From NCBI GenBank assembly GCA_023374025.1, contig SIJG01000011.1, positions 1,075,343 to 1,139,342 on the forward strand: a stretch of 64,000 bases of DNA, given 5' to 3'. Each line of letters begins with the position of its first letter. Position 1 is the stretch's first letter. Shown here piece after piece: positions 46,725 through 57,684 of the stretch. Source of the stretch: Heterodera schachtii (Eukaryota; Nematoda; Chromadorea; Rhabditida; Heteroderidae). The translations under genes were made by a program, and so were the position numbers. The notes beneath the pieces were generated by a model. It saw only the letters and a list, made by a program, of their open reading frames with translations, searched no databases and had not been told where the DNA came from.

Positions 46725-48219
46725 GGCGCGCCTATGATTCGTCTATTCGACGATTCGTCTACTCAGCCAAAAAGTGACGATTCGTCTACTAAGCAAAAAA
46801 GCAACGATTCGTCTACTAAACGATTCGTCTACTCAGCCAAAAAGTGACGATTCGTCTACTAAAACAAATATAAATTATTTATGAACAAAAATCAATGTGA
46901 ATATGAAAATTTTTACATTTTTCTTGGACGCTGGACTTGTTAAGACCCTATGACATACATTTAGACCCGAAACAGACCAAGGGCTTAAAGTATCAAATAT
47001 TTTTTTGCTATATTCCTCCTGATCCATTTGCTACTTTCAACGTTTTTTCATAATTTATTAATTCAACCTATTTTAAATCAATTTTCTCATTTTAAGCAAA
47101 TGAAATCAATTCGAACACTAATTGAACAACAGCAGCTACTGAAGGCACCAAAACGCACAAGAAAGTCGTCAGATTTCGACGACAACAGCCACAATCATCT
47201 GCCAAATCCAGTGTGCTTCCACGCAGAGCAAAAACGCAACAAAATTAAGATGACAGCGATGGAAAACCCGCGCCAAAATCCATCCAAAATGCTGGCGGAA
47301 GTCCATGCAGACACCAAGGACGAAATCTTTGTTGCTATGGGCATTGATCTCGCACTGGCGGCAGAATGAGAAGGTGCGTCTGCAACTTTTTAGTCCTATT
47401 TGTTTCAGTTTTTAGGCAGAAAAGGAAGATTTACGGCAACAGGACCGGGTAAACCCTTTGAATTTTTGCTGCCCGTGACCAATTAATGAAGGATGGCGAA
47501 AACACTGTTGCACGACAGCGAAGTGCACCGCCAAAAAGGGAGAAGTAAGTTCCGATGGTCCGTCCCAATTCAATGGTTTTTTCTTCTTTTAAGTTTTAGG
47601 AACGTGAAACAAAAAGAATCAGCAGCAATTCCGCATTATTTGAACCGCTGAAATGAAGAAAGAAAGATTGACCAATTTTCAATTGATGAAATTTTATAAC
47701 CTTTATTCCTCATAATATCGGTTGCAATTTGTTTAACCCTAATCTCGTGATAATCATCATATTGATTCGTTTTGTTGTTTGATCAGTAAAATTTTATGCA
47801 AGTTTTTGATTGAATATTTCTTCGGAAGGGTCTTGATTTTTGTGTATTCTTGGTTCTGAATTAGTCTAAGAGTGTTAGAATTGTGTGAATCGCCATAAAA
47901 AGCTATGGAAACTGCTTTTTTAAGTAGGAAAACCCCAGAAAAATGGCTTTAAAGTTTGTTCGAGTTCGAATCCGGGTTTTAGAACTTTTTTGGAGGAGTA
48001 GACGAATAATGTAGACGAATCGTCGCATTTTGGCTGAGTAGACGAATCGTCGCATTTTGGCAGAGTAGACGAATCGTATAGTAGACGAGTCGTTTAGTAG
48101 ACGAATCGTTGACATTTGACTGAGTAGACGAATCGTCACATTTTGGCTGAGTAGACGAATCGTATAGTAGACGAATCGTTGAATAGACGAATCGTTGAGT
48201 AGACGAATCGATGGGAGGC
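46725..48219. mobile_element. MULE element 2, nested at the border of element 1
   Basis: The terminal arrays repeat GTAGACGAATCGT in inverted orientation (46739-46862 and 47996-48210). Flanked by a 10-bp duplication GGGTCCCTTG (46715-46724 and 48220-48229), which spans the last bases of element 1 and the first bases of its target duplication. Carries a FLYWCH-type reading. Confidence 0.85.
47100..47369 (+). pseudogene. FLYWCH/MULE-associated protein fragment
   Basis: The reading MKSIRTLIEQQQLLKAPKRT leads to SHNHLPNPVCFHAEQKR, then NPSKMLAEVHADTKDEIFVA and a stop. An H-x-H-x-x-(N/D)P signature followed by a K-x-K-x-x-A helix and an N-P-x-x-(I/M)-x-x-x-V segment is what follows a FLYWCH zinc finger in nematode Mutator-like transposons (family inference). 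The cysteines of the finger and the DDE core are not seen, so it is a remnant. GC-richer downstream stretches to 47640 might be further exons, but no consistent frame was found. Its position inside terminal repeats with a 10-bp duplication supports the MULE origin. Confidence 0.5.
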
Positions 48220-48297
48220 GGGTCCCTTGTGCTATGTATGTGTAACATGGTTTGAATGTGGCGTTTTGATTTGAGTAATTTTGCTGTGAAGAGAGTG

Positions 48298-49372
48298 CAG
48301 AAGAATTGAGTCCCGGTAATTGAAATGCTGGTGGGTTGAGTCCCAGTGATTGAAATGCTGGAGGGTTGAGTCCCAGTCATTGAAATGCTGGTGGGTTGAG
48401 TCCCAGTGATTGAAATGCTGGAGGGTTTGATTGAAATGTCGGAGAACTGAGTCCCGGTAATTGTGTTGCTGAAGGATTGATGAGATTGAGTCCAGTGATT
48501 TGAATTCCGGAGAATTGAGTCCCAGTGATTGAAATGCAGAAGAATTGAGTCCCGGTAATTGAAATGCTGGTGGGTTGAGTCCCAGTGATTGAAATGCTGG
48601 AGGGTTGAGTCCCAGTGATTGAAATGTTGGTGGGTTGAGTCCCAGTGATTGAAATGCTGGAGGGTTGAGTCCCAGTGATTGGAATGTTGGTGGGTTGAGT
48701 CCCAGTGATTGAAATGCAGAAGAATTGAGTCCCAGTGATTGAAATGCTGGTGGGTTGAGTCTCAGTGATTGGAATGTAGGTGGGTTGAGTCCCAGTGATT
48801 GAAATGTTGGTGGGTTGAGTCCCAGTGATTAAATGCTGGAGGGTTGAGTCCCAGTGATTGGAATGTTGGTGGGTTGAGTCCCAGTGATTGAAATGCTGGA
48901 GGGTTGAGTCCCAGTGATTGGAATGTTGGTGGGTTGAGTCCCAGTGATTGGAATGTTGGTGGGTTGAGTCCCAGTGATTGAAATGCTGGAGGGTTGAGTC
49001 CCAGTGATTGGAATGTTGGTGGGTTGAGTCCCAGTGATTGAAATGCAGAAGAATTGAGTCCCGGTAATTGAAATGCTGGTGGGTTGAGTCCCAGTGATTG
49101 AAATGCTGGTGGGTTGAGTCCCAGTGATTGAAATGCTGGTGGTTTGAGTCCCAGTGATTGAAATGCTGGTGGATTGAGTCCCAGTGATTGAATGCTGGTG
49201 GATTGAGTCCCAGTGATTGGAATGTGGTGGATTGAGTCCCAGTGATTGAAATGCTGAAGGGTTGAGTCCCAGGGATTGAAATGCTGGAGGGTTAAGTGCT
49301 GGCGATTGTTATGCTGGTGGGTTGAGTCCCGGCAATTTGAATGCTGGTGGGTTGAGTCCCGGCGATTGGAGA
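48298..49372. repeat. 30-bp minisatellite, about 36 units
   Basis: The unit contains TTGAGTCCCAGTGATTG followed by (A/G)AATG(C/T)TGG(T/A)GG. Variants alternate (GCTGGTGG, GCTGGAGG, GTTGGTGG, GCAGAAGAA), suggesting higher-order structure. Plus frames are mostly closed by TGA; on the minus strand no frame has a stop within the unit, giving a ten-residue period (TSISITGTQP in one frame). Confidence 0.95.
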
Positions 49373-49456
49373 AAAAGCAAGAAAAGGATGCGAGGCCGCG
49401 AAGCGGCCGAGCCAGTCGATTTTATCATTCATAATCCTATAATACAATCGTACTAC

Positions 49457-49493
49457 CTAGCGGGGGATGCGCCGAAGGCGCTGACCCCGCTAG
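49457..49493. repeat. CTAGCGGGG palindrome
   Basis: CTAGCGGGG (49457-49465) pairs with CCCCGCTAG (49485-49493), and the loop region contains a second hairpin GCGCC-GAA-GGCGC. GGCCGCGAAGCGGCC just upstream (about 49393-49408) is a third GC hairpin. It shares CTAGCG ends with the palindrome at 27324. Confidence 0.75.
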
Positions 49494-49546
49494 TTAATAC
49501 AAATTATGATTATTCTTAAAATATTTTTGTGTCATTTAAAATTCAC

Positions 49547-49675
49547 TTTGCTATAAATTCGCATTGGCTTTGGAGTGTGACGGACAATCAATCGGATCAA
49601 AATGACATTTAACGGAATGCCAAAAGCGAATCCCAACCATGCCAACAAATATTCTATAAAACCGACAGTTGACAT
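49547..49675 (-). CDS. Nematode serpentine receptor (GPCR), first exon
   Basis: The minus-strand exon starts MSTVGFIEYLLAWLGFAFGI and continues PLNVILIRLIVRHTPKPMR, then IYSK before a GTGAAT donor. A first transmembrane helix with G-I-x-x-N followed by L-I-V-x-x-T-P-K-x-M-(R/K)-x-Y-S-K is the classic start of nematode chemosensory seven-helix receptors (str/srd/srh-type), which sit in ciliary membranes of sensory neurons. Later exons should lie toward lower coordinates, but that DNA is a palindrome and then the minisatellite, so the gene is probably truncated. Confidence 0.68.
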
Positions 49676-50751
49676 TGCGAACCTAAAAATATTCATTAAA
49701 TTTTAGCGATTTAATTTATTCACCAACTAGTTTTTTCTGAATTTTTGTAAGGGGAAAAATTCATGCCCAGGCATTGACACGAAAACTATGACTTTTTTGA
49801 TTAAGAATTAGAAAATACTTTGAATTGGTTAAGTATTTATTTGAATTGAGAAAAAAATTCACAAAATGGCGCTCTCGATAAAAATTGGTGCATTTTTGTA
49901 TTGCATTAAATTCACGAGTTAATTCTTTCATCATTTTTGATAATTTCCGTGTCAACTCTAATTACTATTCTCATAAATTACAGCTTTTCTCATATGTACA
50001 TATTGCTTCTCACTGGTGAAATTATTTTGAAATTGTTCCATTAATTTGTTTAGCCTTTTCTATTGTCAAATAGTCAACTGAATTTGAGATTTAATTATCA
50101 TAAATTATAATAAAAGTTGCCTTCATAAGGCACAATTTGACAATTTAATTAAAAATTGAAAAGAATGACATCTTAAAAGAAAAAGAAAAAAACAGAAAAG
50201 AGAATAAAGGCAATCGAGAATAGAGAAAATAGAGAAAAACCGCAAGAGAAAATTTAAATCTCTCAATGAAAATATTTCTGATCAATTTTTAAAATAATTA
50301 AATATCTAGAAGGTAAATTCTTTTTTAGCATTTATTTTGTTTGCTGGAGATAATAAATAGAAATTAGGTGATATTTAAATATTTTTATTTTAATGGTTTT
50401 TAAAACGGCATAAATATAACATTCAGAGATTGAATTTACATATTTTCTGAACCAGAATATTTTTTAGAATTTTATTTAATTATTTCAAAACTACCTTTCC
50501 AATAATTTTTGAATTTTAAATAATTTTATATTTTATTTAAATCTGTTTTTGATCAAATTCTGAAATTGAAGTTAATAAGAAAAATATGTATTTTACTGCT
50601 GTTCAAACAAAAATTCCAATGAATTTAAGTTAATTTCCAATAAAATAACGCCAATTCAGACAATGATTTTTATAATGAGTTTATGGTTTAATTAACTTTT
50701 TTCAATTAATTAGTAAATTCATTTTTAAAGCTTAAATATTTAATATTTAAG
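49676..50751. other. AT-rich intergenic DNA
   Basis: No gene recognised. Confidence 0.4.
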
Positions 50752-50978
50752 ATGGGCTGTCCTTATTTCTGCTCATCATTTTCACATTATGCCAATTCGT
50801 TGCGCCAAACTTTGGCACTTTTGGCGATTGTTTTGATTTGTTTAACATTTTCCACAATGATTGGTGCAAGGAGAAGGGTGAAGTGGAGAGCAGAAGCTTG
50901 GACCAAATGTACACTTCCGCGTTGGCTGAGGACGGGAAATTGTTGGTGTACGCTGGGGGCACAATGAGGGGCCAACAA
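50752..50978 (+). pseudogene. Solute-binding-protein-like first exon with signal peptide
   Basis: From ATG at 50752 the frame gives a signal peptide: polar start, then LRQTLALLAIVLICLTFSTM and a likely cleavage after IGA. About 50870-50877 the reading must change frame to give SRSLDQMYTSALAEDGKLLV followed by YAGGTMRGQQ, the typical mature N-terminus (L-D-x-x-Y-x-x-A-L-x-E-G-G-K-L-x-V-Y-x-G-G) of ABC-type solute-binding proteins. One base seems to be lost, so the copy is broken as read. The exon ends at a GTAATG donor (50979). The same family's middle and C-terminal exons lie at 59451 and 37692, too far and too rearranged to be one gene. Confidence 0.65.
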
Positions 50979-51168
50979 GTAATGAAACGCCGAAATTGCC
51001 TAATTAAATAATTAAACGATACAGAAAATTAAAAAAAATCGTTTATTAAAATTATAAAGAAAAATAAGATTCTCTTGGTTTTTATGCAATATGAAATGAA
51101 AAATTTTCAAACAACCAGCATCTCTCGGTCCCAAATCTCCAATAAATATTAATGAATTAATTTATGAC

Positions 51169-51530
51169 TAGGGATGCATTTTTAGGTTTATACCTATTTT
51201 TCCTAACCCAGTGACCTGAAAAGCACGAAAAACATATAGTTTTTTGTGGATGTTAAGCTACTTTTCGAATTATTAGCAACTTTTTTCTAGGTTTTTATTT
51301 TTAGAACCTAAAAACCTAAAAAATTTTGAAAAAAACTATTTTAATTTGGACATTTTCCCAAAATTTTATAAAAAATGCAATAAAACAAAAAATACACCCC
51401 TAAGAGTCGATCCAAAAATTTCTGAAAAAAATAAATGAAAAAAATTTGTCAAAATATTTATTTAATTATTTTCTTGACAAATTTTTAGCAACTATTTTGG
51501 AGTTTTTAGAACCTAAAAATTTCATCCCTA
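51169..51530. mobile_element. hAT-like element, 362 bp
   Basis: Ends TAGGGATGCATTTTTAGGTT and AACCTAAAAATTTCATCCCTA match the family at 31447. The 8-bp flanks do not match. The right flank (GTAATGAAACGCC) repeats the sequence at 50979, so a local rearrangement followed insertion. Confidence 0.75.
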
Positions 51531-52210
51531 GTAATGAAACGCCAAAATTGTCTAATTAAAACTTAAAATAATAATAATAATTGGAATTTGAAATTTTTAG
51601 GACATTTTTAAATTCAACTTGTATCAAAGTTCTTTGCGACCCGTAGAGAGGTCAGGGTCAAATTTTTGATTAAAGTTCCTTAAAAACTTTTGCTTTGTGG
51701 CATAATGGTTATTTTCTTTGTTCATTCCCTTCGCCCTTCTCTTCTTTGATCACTGACGGAAAAAATGGAAAACAGTAAAATAAATAAAAATAGTTCACTG
51801 ACGAAATCGTTTACTGACAAAATCATACAGCGCCTTATAAATTGATTGAGACCAAAATATTTTAAATAAAAGAAAGGCCAAAGTGGTCTTATTTCTGAAA
51901 CCTTACGCCAAACTGAAAGAAAAAAATTACTGAAAATTCAAAGGCTATTTCAACAATGAAATTTGTTAAAAATATAATTTATACAAATGCAAAAATTTTT
52001 ATAATTGTATCATTAAAATAGACCAATTAAAAACATATTAAATAAAACAAAACTCTTTTCAAACAAAGTAAATAATAAACGTCGTATAAATTTTAAATTA
52101 CTACATAAATTTAATCTTTGGTGCCTGTACCTGTAACCTTTACTTATAGCAAATTCTATTAAATTTCTCAATTTTCTCGCCTTTCATGTATTTGCATAAG
52201 CAGCTGGTGT
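51531..52210. other. Intergenic, dispersed repeat
   Basis: 51600-51700 is related to 58890-59100 (shared GACCCGTAGAGAG and CAGGGTCAAATTTTTGAT). GACGAAATCG units at about 51798 are relics of the MULE family at 33002. No gene recognised. Confidence 0.5.
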
Positions 52211-52456
52211 TTAAGCATCCGTACGTTCCGAGGCCACCGACGGCGGCGGTTGGGCAGCTTTTTCTATCGGAGTTGCTTTCCGATGGGTTGGCAAACCTTT
52301 AATGGAAATTTCTTTTCTGTCCCATATTTTTTCTTGAAAAATAAAAATTAACAAAAGCTATTAAATAATGAATAAAATCTATTAAATAAGCGAACCAAGC
52401 CCTTGTGACGGCGGCGGCAATTCCTTCGCTGGCACAATTCGCCCTTCTCTTTCCGC
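52211..52456 (-). CDS. Unidentified gene, last two exons
   Basis: Exon 52456-52396 (61 nt) reads AEREGRIVPAKELPPPSQGL. After a 63-nt intron, exon 52332-52211 continues in phase 1 with EKIWDRKEISIKGLPTHRKA, then TPIEKAAQPPPSVASERTDA and stop. Phase continuity and raised GC support a real C-terminus, low in complexity and proline-rich, as in many disordered tails. The donor (GTTCGC) is weak. No family recognised and upstream exons were not found. Confidence 0.5.
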
Positions 52457-53371
52457 CTAAATTTTGATTTTTCGTTCTCGACTAGTAGTTTTAAGGTTAA
52501 ACTCTGTATTTTTGTAAGGATACAAATCATAAAAATATATTTATCATTTATTTTCGATATAATTCTATACTTTTGAAAAATAATTAATTCCGAGGCCCTA
52601 AAAACTTATTTCGGACTCTTATCACCTGTTTCAGCTATTTTCAAAAATTCTAAAATTACTGAAGTTATGCCTGTTTTTAATTTTTTGTGCTTAATCTTTT
52701 GTGTAAAGTGCTCCTTTTTTTGTTCTTAAATCTATTCCTTAAAAGTAAAAATAATAATTGATGGAAATTGAGAGAAAGGAAAAATTTAGAGAAAGATGAA
52801 ATTATCTTTTGAATTGACCGATAAATACATGTATATATATCCTGGTGGATATAAATAGTGCTTGACTGCTTCGCCTGACAAATCATATTACCAAATTTTC
52901 CCTGGCGGAGCCTGTCGACACCGCCGGGCCCCAATTCGCAATTTTTTGTATTCCTTTTTTAAAAATCGATTCGAATGTGTCACCTTTCGTTCTTACCATC
53001 TTTCTCTTCCTAATTATGTCATCGTTCGCCTTCCTTTTCTCTCCTTTATTTTCCCATGTCCTCTTTTTTTGCCGTGCCATTCAATTCAATGAAAAGTGAC
53101 GCACAACTTTTTGCTGGTGAAATGACCCAACCAAAGTGACCCCCCCCCCCCCAGCTGCTGCTGTGCTGAACCACCGCCCTCTGCGCTTCTGCCTAGGTAA
53201 ATTGTCATTCATTTATTCAACCCATTCTTCAGTTTCATCCTCCGTTCCATTCTCCGACAAAAATATTTTTAGTATATGCTTGTGTAAATTTAGTAATTTG
53301 ACCGTTTTAAAAGGTTAGAAGTGCCAAATGTTCTCCATTTTTCGAGTTTAAACTTTCATAATCCCAAGAAT
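52457..53371. other. Intergenic with hairpin and C tract
   Basis: A hairpin at 52901 and a C-homopolymer at about 53142-53152. A GC-richer patch at 53150-53200 is unassigned. No gene recognised. Confidence 0.4.
52901..52927 (-). repeat. GC hairpin, partly degenerate
   Basis: CCTGGCGGAGCC, TGTC, GACACCGCCGGG: the outer stem is kept and the loop region altered. Confidence 0.6.
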
Positions 53372-53379
53372 GTGATAAT

Positions 53380-53922
53380 TAGGGTCGCGATTTCTAGTGA
53401 AAACCTATTTATTTTTTTTGCTCAATTGAAGAAAGGAGCTCAAAAAACGCATTTCTGCATTAAAAAATTTTCGATTATGATGTCATTATCGGTCACTAGA
53501 AATCACTATTTTGGCGTTTAGTCACTAAAATAGTGAAAATTCACTATTTTGGCATTTTGTCACTATTTTTTTTCAATATTTCAACATTTTTTGGAAAATT
53601 TCTTAACAAAAATGCAATAAAACCAAAAAATACACCCCTAAGAATCGACATAAAAGTTTTCAAAAATCACTCCTAAGAAATGAAAAAATTTTATCAAAAA
53701 TTCTTTTTCTTGGCAAGAATTTCTAATTTAAAAAATTATTTTTAGGTACCTATTTTTGGTTATTTTGCCCTTAAAAATCCCAGTCCTACTCATTTGTAAC
53801 TGCGCTGAAAATTATGTCACTATTTGTCACTATTTCGGACTTTTTGCCACTATTTTGGCATTTTTACTCACTATTTTAGTTAACTATTTCGAGGTTTTTC
53901 GTCACTAAAAGTCGCGACCCTA
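53380..53922. mobile_element. Non-autonomous hAT element
   Basis: Ends TAGGGTCGCGATTTCTAGTG and CACTAAAAGTCGCGACCCTA, with a perfect 8-bp duplication GTGATAAT (53372-53379 and 53923-53930). Interior repeats TAGTGAAAATTCACTATTTTGG-like words in both orientations. Confidence 0.9.
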
Positions 53923-53930
53923 GTGATAAT

Positions 53931-56342
53931 TGTATCAACATAAAGCTATAAGCTTAATTCTAATCATTGAATGCATCAGAAATAGTTGAACCTTCTGTCA
54001 CAAAATGGGTTTCCAACAAAATTGTTATGACCTTGCTTAGAAGTGATAAATCCCAAAATTTCTAATTAATTCTATTACCCTGTAAGGTTTTAAAAAAAAG
54101 AATTACAAAAATGAACTTTTTTGGTCGCAGGCAGCTTCTTTGTGGACTGGATTTAAAATTTTAAGGTTAACAGAAAAACGATTTTATAAAGAATATATTT
54201 ATAAATTTTGTTTGTTCTTTTGAGCAATGTTAGACAATTTGTTTTTGAAATATAAACCGATTTTGGCATGAGAAACACCCCGAACACAGTGAACATAGCC
54301 ATGAAAACTCCAAGCAGAAGATTATTTTGAATCCAAAAAATCAAATTTAAATTAGGGCCCTCCATTTTAAGGAAGCTGAAAATTCAATAAATTTTGTGAT
54401 GCTAAGATAATTGCATAACATTTCCCAAAAGATTAAATATAGAACTTACTTTACACATAAAAGGCAAAAAGAACAACAAATAAGGATAACGACAAAAGGA
54501 AAAACTTTTAAATTATTCAGCAAACAGTCACAAATTATTCGTAATTTTATTTTCAATGAGAATAAAAAGCAAAATCCTTTTACTGAATTTAACAAAAAGA
54601 AAAGATCAGCTCGAAAAAACGGCTGAAATTAATATAAATAAAACAGAAAGAAAAGTAATAAACTGAAAGGCAGTAAATCAGTGAAAAGTGAGCGATACAA
54701 AAATTTTGCGCGAAAAAAATAATGAAAATTTTAATAAAATAAAATTTTTTGAACTTAAAAGATAAAAGTATTAAATAAATATATTCCTACTCAGCAGGGA
54801 TGTTGCGAATGCTAATAAAGTGTAAATAAAAAAATATTACTTAAAAATAAAAAAATATTTCATTAATTCATTGAAATAAAATTCCATAAAAATATTTAGA
54901 AAATTATCATTGCTAATTTGAATAATCTTTATCCAATTAAAATCAAATATGAGAAGGGAAATTTTTTTATCATTTTTAAAATGTCATACAAATTAAATAT
55001 CTTTTGGAACTAATTAATGAAAATAAAAAGTAACATAAAAAAACATTTATAAATTGATAGCCAAAAATAATAAATCTAAAAATAAATCATTAATCTTATA
55101 TTAATCCATAAGCTTTAACAGAAAATAATAATTTATTTAGAAAATACTTAAATGATAAATAAAAAGCATTATAATAAAAAAATGTAAATTGAGTTTATAA
55201 AAAATATCAAAACAAATTAATCGCCGTTTTTTAATTTCAAAATTGTCGATTCATCAATGCCCTTATAGGATGGACAGGTATGGTAAAATTTTTAACATTT
55301 TAAAATTTCCATTTAAAGTCAAAGGCATTAAAAAATCAATTTATTAGTTGCACATAGGCGCCGCCGGAGGAATAGGTAAATTTAGACTAGTTTGTTAACC
55401 GAGTTTGAACCAAAAATAATCTTTCAAGAATAAGGTTAAATTCTGCAAAATCTTATGGAAATATTGTTAAAAAAATTTTTTTGAATATTTTTTTATCAAA
55501 AAGGTTATCAAATCAAAATTAATTTTCTTCATTTTACAACTCTAACCAACGATTTAACAGACCCCACATCCTTATCAGTTCAATTTTTGGATCCGGTTGG
55601 ACCAAGACCACCTGGCCAGGCACCGCATATTTTCTAAAAATTCGCGTGCAGTCTTGAAAAATATGTATCCGGGTCTGGGCCCGAACTCGAGCCCCTGCGA
55701 AATGCTGTGAAAGAATATACAATGAATGTACCATTTAAATACAAAAATATTTAAAAACAAGAGAGACTTATTATTTCATAACAAAAAATAAAAATAATTT
55801 ACTAAACAAAAAAGAAGAGCAACCATAAAAGAAAACATTAACAAAAAAATGAAAGAATAAAAGCAATTAAATTTGGAAAAAGAATAAAAATGAAAACATT
55901 TTCCTTAAAATTAATAAAGTTAAAATATAGCAAATTAATCAAAAATTTTTCGGTTTTTAAACAAAATATATACTTTAATAAAAAAGCTAAGTGATTAATA
56001 TAAAAAAGACATTTTAGTAAAAAAAAAAAAATTTGATGAATAAAAATACATCGAATCAAGAAATAACAACAATTTTAAAAAGACCAAAATGGTTGAACAA
56101 GCAACTCGATCTAGGGATGACACAGTTCATGGAACGTGTAATTTCATAAAACCCAGATAGATAAATGGATAATAATTAACTGAGATATTTATTAAATAAT
56201 ATGTGAGAATAGTTAAATAATATGTTAGAATGAATTGGGGTTTCGTTGCTAAAAGCATTTTCTCGGAACGGCTAAGCGGACCGGGTTTTGCACAGGGGGG
56301 TTACTTTTGACGGGGCACCAAAAAAGATGGTCACAAAATTTG
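53931..56342. other. AT-rich intergenic DNA
   Basis: No gene recognised. A half hairpin (CATAGGCGCCGCCGG at 55353-55367), followed by the companion block TTTGTTAACCGAGTTTG at about 55389, shows a decayed module copy. A GC-richer patch at 55560-55700 is unassigned. Confidence 0.4.
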
Positions 56343-56345
56343 TTA

Positions 56346-57000
56346 CTCTTTCCAAGGGCGGTGAATTATTTCAACATCGAATGCCATAATAGCCAATTGG
56401 TATCGGCCGAGTCTTCCTTCTAAGTCCTTCCGCCGGAATAATGATGTCAAAGCCGAATTGTCCGTGATCACTTGAATTTCCAGCTCCTTCCAAATATGGC
56501 CGAAATTTTTTGAGTGATGCACAAATCGCATGGGCTTCCAATTCGACCACAGAGTAACGTTTTTCATGTTTTGTGAGCACTCGGCTGAAATAACAAATCG
56601 GATGGACTTCGCCTTCTCGATTTTCTTGTAAAAAACACTCGGCAATTGCTTTTATGCTGGCATCTGTTTCCACAACGAATGGTTGTCCGAACCTTGGTGG
56701 CGCAAGAACTGGTGCGTTCACCAGCTTTGTCTTCAGCTGTTCCAAGCCTTTTTCGTGTGTTGGTCCCCATTCTGTCGTGCTTTCATTCTTTGTTAACTCA
56801 TAAATCGGTTGAAGCATTCCCGCAAATCCATGGACGAGTTTCCGGAAATAAGAAAGCATTCCGATCAAGGCTCGGAGTTCAGTAATATTTTTCGGTTTCC
56901 TTAGTTTGTGAATTGGTTCCAAATCCTTTGGATCAATTCGAACGCCATTTGCCGAGATTAAGTGTCCCAAACGAAGAAGGATTGGCAAACGCTTTGCATC
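56346..57000 (-). mobile_element. Ty3/Gypsy-type retrotransposon fragment (RT end and RNase H)
   Basis: Minus strand. The reading LRLGHLISANGVRIDP is the end of the reverse transcriptase, followed by ELRALIGMLSYFRKLVHGFA (connection) and the RNase H domain: FVVETDASIKAI, YFSRVLTKHEKRYSVVELEA. Near 56485 the frame shifts, and the domain continues as VITDNSALTSLFRRK and GRLGRYQLAIMAFDVEIIHR before a stop; a second shift follows directly. The catalytic aspartates and the glutamate of RNase H are visible. Integrase, gag and LTRs are absent within view, so it is an inactive fragment. Confidence 0.88.
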
Positions 57001-57206
57001 TGACCGAACTCATAATGCAGGGCTTTGTGGAGGAGCGATAAAGAAACTAATGATGCCGATGGAAATGAATTTAAAATTTTAATATTTACTTTCTGTTGTT
57101 TCTTTTGAATTTTATAATTTCTTTGCTTCCATGTACTTAGGTTAAATTTAATTATCATTATAAAAATAACTAAATATAAACAAATTTAGAAATAAATTTT
57201 TTGGTT
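57001..57206. other. Short AT-rich spacer
   Basis: Nothing recognised except a probable degraded continuation of the Gypsy fragment up to about 57035. Confidence 0.35.
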
Positions 57207-57355
57207 AAGTAGGCGAAATATCAGTAGGCGAAATGTCCGATTTTGGGTTAGTAGACGGAATGAATGTTTTTGGTTCAGTAGGCGAAATGAATGTTTTTGG
57301 GTTAGTAGGCGAGATGTCGGTAGGCGAGATGTCGAGTAGGCGGAATGTCCGTATA
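57207..57355. repeat. GTAGGCGAAATGTC tandem repeat
   Basis: About nine imperfect units (GTAGGCGAAATGT and GTAGGCGAGATGTCG), some separated by TTTTTGGGTTA. It looks like one terminal array of another MULE of the type at 46725; no inverted partner is seen in the window. Confidence 0.7.
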
Positions 57356-57684
57356 CCACATAGAAATTTCAATGAAAATCTTTGTTTTTGGTTATTTTGC
57401 TTAGAGTCTTTTGTGCTTTTTTTTGCAAAAAAAAAAACTTGAAAAAGTAACAATGCCCGCCGTTTTCCGGCACTTTTTTGCCGGACTGGTAAAGTTGGTG
57501 ATTAGTCCGTTGTGGTTGTGTCATCAAAAGCTTCGATGAACACTCGTTTCATTTTCAAATATTTTTATTTTTTTTACGATTTTTTGGATTTTCATTTAAA
57601 ATGTGTCTCATTTTTTCACTCTTTTTATTGAACCTTTAATTTTTTGAAGATCGCTAAACTTGATAATTTTCCAAATTTTATTTA

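Noticed and set aside
48298..49372. CRISPR-like array
   Set aside because: Units are contiguous with no unique spacers, in a eukaryotic setting; it is a minisatellite.
53321..53521. 66-residue open frame
   Set aside because: Overlaps the left end of the hAT element at 53380; compositional.
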